A stretch of 64,000 nt of DNA from Alcaligenaceae bacterium (lineage in GTDB: Bacteria > Pseudomonadota > Gammaproteobacteria > Burkholderiales > Burkholderiaceae_B). The stretch covers positions 1 to 64,000 of the forward strand of contig CANCRX010000007.1 of NCBI GenBank assembly GCA_947380655.1. Reading direction: 5' to 3'. Below the pieces are notes generated by a model. The model ran no database searches. It was given only the letters and a program-made list of their open reading frames with translations, and was not told where the DNA came from. Made by a program: the position numbers and the translations under genes. Below, one piece after another: positions 61,565 to 64,000 of this stretch. Position 1 is the stretch's first letter. The number at the start of each line of letters is the position of its first letter.

Positions 61565-63166
61565 TTGAGTCAATCAGTCTTCGGAATGCGCGGTATAGCC
61601 GTTGCACCTCACTCACTTGCCGCAGAGTCTTCGGTTGCCGTACTTCGTGAGGGCGGTAATGCGCTTGAGGCGATGATTGCCGCTGCGGCGACCATCGCAG
61701 TGGTCTATCCTCACATGAACTCGATTGGCGGAGATGGTTTCTGGGTCATCAACGGGCCCAACAACCGTGCCGGAGGCATTGACGCAAGTGGTCGCAGCGC
61801 ACAAGCTGCAACCCGCGACTGGTACAACCAGCGCGGCGTAACAGGAAGCATCCCATTCAGGGGCGGAATCGCCGCACTGACCGTTGCAGGCACGATCTCT
61901 GGCTGGGGGGCAGCACATGAGTTGTCCAGAAAACATCTTGGTGGCAAGCTGCCTATTTCACGCTTGGTAGCCGATGCAGTTTATCTGGCAACACACGGCA
62001 TTCCCGTCACAAAAAGCCAGGCCAATTGCACCCAGGTAAAACTGGAAGAATTAAAGGGCCACATGGGCTTTGCTGATACTTTTTTACCCTCAGGTCAGCC
62101 GCCTGAAGCGGGTGGGATTTTCAAACAACAACGGCTCGCAGATACCCTCAAAGCCATTGCAAAAGATGGTTGCGAGTCGTTCTACCGCGGCAAACTGGCA
62201 AAAAGTCTCGCCGCTGAGCTAGCGCTTGCAGGTAGCCCACTGACTTTGGCTGATCTCAATGCTCACCAAGCCAAGCTTGTTGATCCTCTGACAACCTCTT
62301 TCGGTCAATCGAAGTTGTTTAATATGGTGCCCCCTTCACAAGGTCTGGTTTCCTTGTTGATTCTTGGCATCATGGATCGCATCCACGGTTGGGATCATGA
62401 CCCTGAGGGCGCCGCGTTCATCCACGCACAAGTTGAAGCAACCAAGCTCGCGTTCAGCGTGCGCGATCAATACCTGACTGACCCAGCATTCATGAACATT
62501 GCGCCTCAGGAGTTGTTGTCCAAAGCCCGCATTGATGCACTGGCAGAAAAACTCAACACCGAGCAAGCCGCTCCCTGGGGTAAAAAAACCTCACCGGGTG
62601 ACACCATCTGGATGGGTGCGATTGATCAGCAAGGAATCTCCGTATCATTTATCCAGAGTATTTATCATGAGTTTGGCTCGGGCGTAGTGCTGCCAAGCTC
62701 GGGCGTCAACTGGCAAAACCGAGGTTGCAGTTTCTCGCTTAATCCCGAGCATATCAACACGCTGGAGCCAGGCAAGAAACCTTTCCACACACTTAATCCT
62801 GCGATGGCACAACGCGCAGATGGTGGCACCATGGTCTACGGCACAATGGGCGGTGATGGGCAGCCGCAAACTCAAGCGACGATCTTTAATCGTGTTGAAC
62901 GTTTTGGTGACGATCCTCAACAGGCGATTGAACGCCCGCGCTGGTTACTCGGTCGCACCTGGGGTCAATCCAGCGACTCACTCAAACTTGAGAGCCGGTT
63001 TAGCCAAAGCACCTTGCAACAACTCACAGCGCTTGGCCACGAGGTTGAAACGATTGGTGCCTATGACGAGGCAGTTGGTCATGCAGGGATGCTGATTCGC
63101 CATCCAAATGGCGTGCTAGAAGGAGGCTACGACCCACGCTCGAACGGTGCTGTGGCCTCGTTTTAA
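61565..63166 (+). CDS. Gamma-glutamyltransferase-family acylase, cytoplasmic
   Basis: A 533-aa Ntn hydrolase. Motifs: VAVLREGGNALEAMIAAA, MNSIGGDGFWV, and the processing site KKTSPGDTIWMGAIDQQG with the nucleophile Thr in GDT. The DRxDYI-like loop is missing and IQSIYHEFGSGVV marks the cephalosporin-acylase-like branch. I chose TTG 61565 with AAGGAG in front. No signal peptide, so it probably acts in the cytoplasm on an amide rather than on glutathione. Confidence 0.83.
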   Translation: MSQSVFGMRGIAVAPHSLAAESSVAVLREGGNALEAMIAAAATIAVVYPHMNSIGGDGFWVINGPNNRAGGIDASGRSAQAATRDWYNQRGVTGSIPFRGGIAALTVAGTISGWGAAHELSRKHLGGKLPISRLVADAVYLATHGIPVTKSQANCTQVKLEELKGHMGFADTFLPSGQPPEAGGIFKQQRLADTLKAIAKDGCESFYRGKLAKSLAAELALAGSPLTLADLNAHQAKLVDPLTTSFGQSKLFNMVPPSQGLVSLLILGIMDRIHGWDHDPEGAAFIHAQVEATKLAFSVRDQYLTDPAFMNIAPQELLSKARIDALAEKLNTEQAAPWGKKTSPGDTIWMGAIDQQGISVSFIQSIYHEFGSGVVLPSSGVNWQNRGCSFSLNPEHINTLEPGKKPFHTLNPAMAQRADGGTMVYGTMGGDGQPQTQATIFNRVERFGDDPQQAIERPRWLLGRTWGQSSDSLKLESRFSQSTLQQLTALGHEVETIGAYDEAVGHAGMLIRHPNGVLEGGYDPRSNGAVASF

Positions 63167-63216
63167 CCTCACGCGTCAAACATGACAGACTGAGGCATCG
63201 CACTTCAGTGGCAAAA

Positions 63217-63256
63217 AAAAGTGGCTTTGATTGGATCAACGATCAAAGCCACTTTT
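63217..63256. terminator. 15-bp perfect hairpin, mainly for the acetyltransferase
   Basis: Arms 63217-63231 and 63242-63256 pair perfectly; on the minus strand the stem is followed by T8. The second arm contains the stop codon (63243-63245) of the acetyltransferase. On the plus strand it may also end the acylase transcript. Confidence 0.85.
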
Positions 63257-63731
63257 GCATAAAAAGCGCCTGCCCTGTTTCAGCGCTCAACGCGTATTGT
63301 TCGAAACCGAAGTGCTGGTAGGAGCGTTGTGCAACCTGATTGCCGCTTAAGACCTCAAGAGTGAGTTTGCAGCAGCCCGCATGTTGCGCATATTTTTCCA
63401 GAGCATCTAACAACATCTGGCCAACGCCCTGGCCTCTGAACGCAGGATCCACAGCGATATCGTGCACGTTCATCAAAGGGCGGGCTTTGAAAGTCGAGTA
63501 GCCCTTGAATGCATTCAATAAGCCTGCAGGATTGTTATCTACGAAAGCAATCCAGCTGACCGCTCCAGGATGCTGCGCCAAATCACTACATAAGCGTGCT
63601 TTGACCTGTTCGTCCAAGGCTTGAGCTCCCCCCATCGGATCGCGTGCATACATATCTAATAAGCCAATGAGCATCGCAGCGTCTTCTGAATCCTGATAAT
63701 TCACTTTTTTGACCACAATATTGTTTGACAT
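63243..63731 (-). CDS. GNAT-family N-acetyltransferase
   Basis: A 162-aa GNAT enzyme. The acetyl-CoA-binding motif A is VDPAFRGQGVGQMLLDALEKYA; motif B has QRSYQHFGFEQY. It transfers an acetyl group to an unknown amine. ATG 63731 has AAGGA in front; an ATG 15 codons upstream is less likely. Its stop codon lies in the terminator stem. No operon partner. Confidence 0.87.
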   Translation of the reverse strand: MSNNIVVKKVNYQDSEDAAMLIGLLDMYARDPMGGAQALDEQVKARLCSDLAQHPGAVSWIAFVDNNPAGLLNAFKGYSTFKARPLMNVHDIAVDPAFRGQGVGQMLLDALEKYAQHAGCCKLTLEVLSGNQVAQRSYQHFGFEQYALSAETGQALFMQKWL

Positions 63732-63867
63732 CGCCAATCCTTGTCTTTTTGATGTTGCTGCGCAGCAATTCTGCACTATTCATAGGCCGATGTTATAACA
63801 ATCCATCAGAAAATTTCATTCAAGGTGTGGGGTTGTCAAACACCTTGGCAAAACAAAAAGGTTGATC

Positions 63868-64000
63868 ATGTCCGAACCCTTGCCACTGGCTGGCATCCGC
63901 GTAGTCGAATTCACACATATGGTGATGGGGCCCACCTGCGGCATGATTCTCGCCGACCTTGGCGCCGAGGTGATCAAGGTCGAACCGATCGCAGGCGACA
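63868..64000 (+). CDS. CaiB/BaiF CoA-transferase, 5' end only
   Basis: First 44 codons of a family III CoA-transferase, cut by the right edge. It begins PLAGIRVVEFTHMVMGPTCG and continues ILADLGAEVIKVEPIAGD, the CoA-binding start of the family. AAGG precedes the ATG. The catalytic Asp and the substrate lie outside the window; a partner gene cannot be seen. Confidence 0.86.
   Translation, partial: MSEPLPLAGIRVVEFTHMVMGPTCGMILADLGAEVIKVEPIAGD

Noticed and set aside
1..64000. CRISPR array, tRNA, rRNA, prophage or transposon
   Set aside because: No repeat-spacer pattern, cloverleaf, integrase or transposase was seen on either strand.

Overview
The window looks like a chromosomal segment of a Betaproteobacterium of the order Burkholderiales, most likely Alcaligenaceae-like. 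This rests on moderate GC content, dense catabolic operons, and five orphan TctC/Bug-type periplasmic binding proteins without TctAB permeases, a hallmark of Bordetella and its relatives. I saw no rRNA, tRNA, CRISPR array, prophage or insertion sequence. The genus is not determined.

Layout. (1) 1-2.9 kb: end of a PepSY protein, an OmpR/PhoQ-like two-component pair, and a universal stress protein behind a near-ideal FNR-type class II promoter. (2) 3-8.7 kb: an exported two-domain protein, a flavin-dependent monooxygenase, two tandem Bug proteins, a MOSC protein and an exported carboxymuconolactone-decarboxylase-like protein. (3) 8.8-20.8 kb: one long minus-strand unit catB-catC-catA-benABCD-benE-pcaIJ-pcaD-MFS for benzoate and catechol (beta-ketoadipate pathway). 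It is divergent from a BenM/CatM-type LysR gene; a matching operator sits at about -65 from a predicted catB promoter. The final thiolase is not in the window.

(4) 20.8-30.4 kb: an eight-gene minus-strand unit with an old-yellow-enzyme/dienoyl-CoA-reductase-like protein, two paralogous metallo-beta-lactamase-fold hydrolases, two MmgE/PrpD proteins and three Bug proteins. Its substrate is unknown. (5) 30.5-38.1 kb: a second LysR gene, a ModA-like protein lacking a signal peptide, an amidase with a helical C-terminal extension and a tartrate/malate-type dehydrogenase, then a convergent TRAP transporter. (6) 38.2-46.3 kb: a plus-strand unit of MBL hydrolase, CaiB-type CoA-transferase, crotonase, HMG-CoA-lyase-like enzyme, acyl-CoA dehydrogenase, MmgE/PrpD and an OxlT-like transporter. 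This would suit a branched dicarboxylic or hydroxy acid that is activated, hydrated and cleaved.

(7) 46.35-50.95 kb: a compact light-repair operon of three divergent photolyase/cryptochrome genes with a DUF2256 zinc-ribbon gene. (8) 51.0-58.5 kb: a minus-strand unit of hydroxyacid dehydrogenase, MmgE/PrpD, a Liv-type ABC transporter with fused permease and ATPase, and a PcaC-like protein. (9) 58.6-61.3 kb: folE-BLUF-MFS-phhB, which links a blue-light sensor with pterin synthesis and recycling. (10) 61.5-64 kb: a gamma-glutamyltransferase-like acylase, a GNAT acetyltransferase and the start of a second CaiB-type gene.

Overall this is an accessory catabolic region for aromatic and organic acids with two light-related modules embedded. 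The modules most worth following up are the photolyase trio, the folE-BLUF-MFS-phhB operon and the doubled MBL/Bug/PrpD operon.
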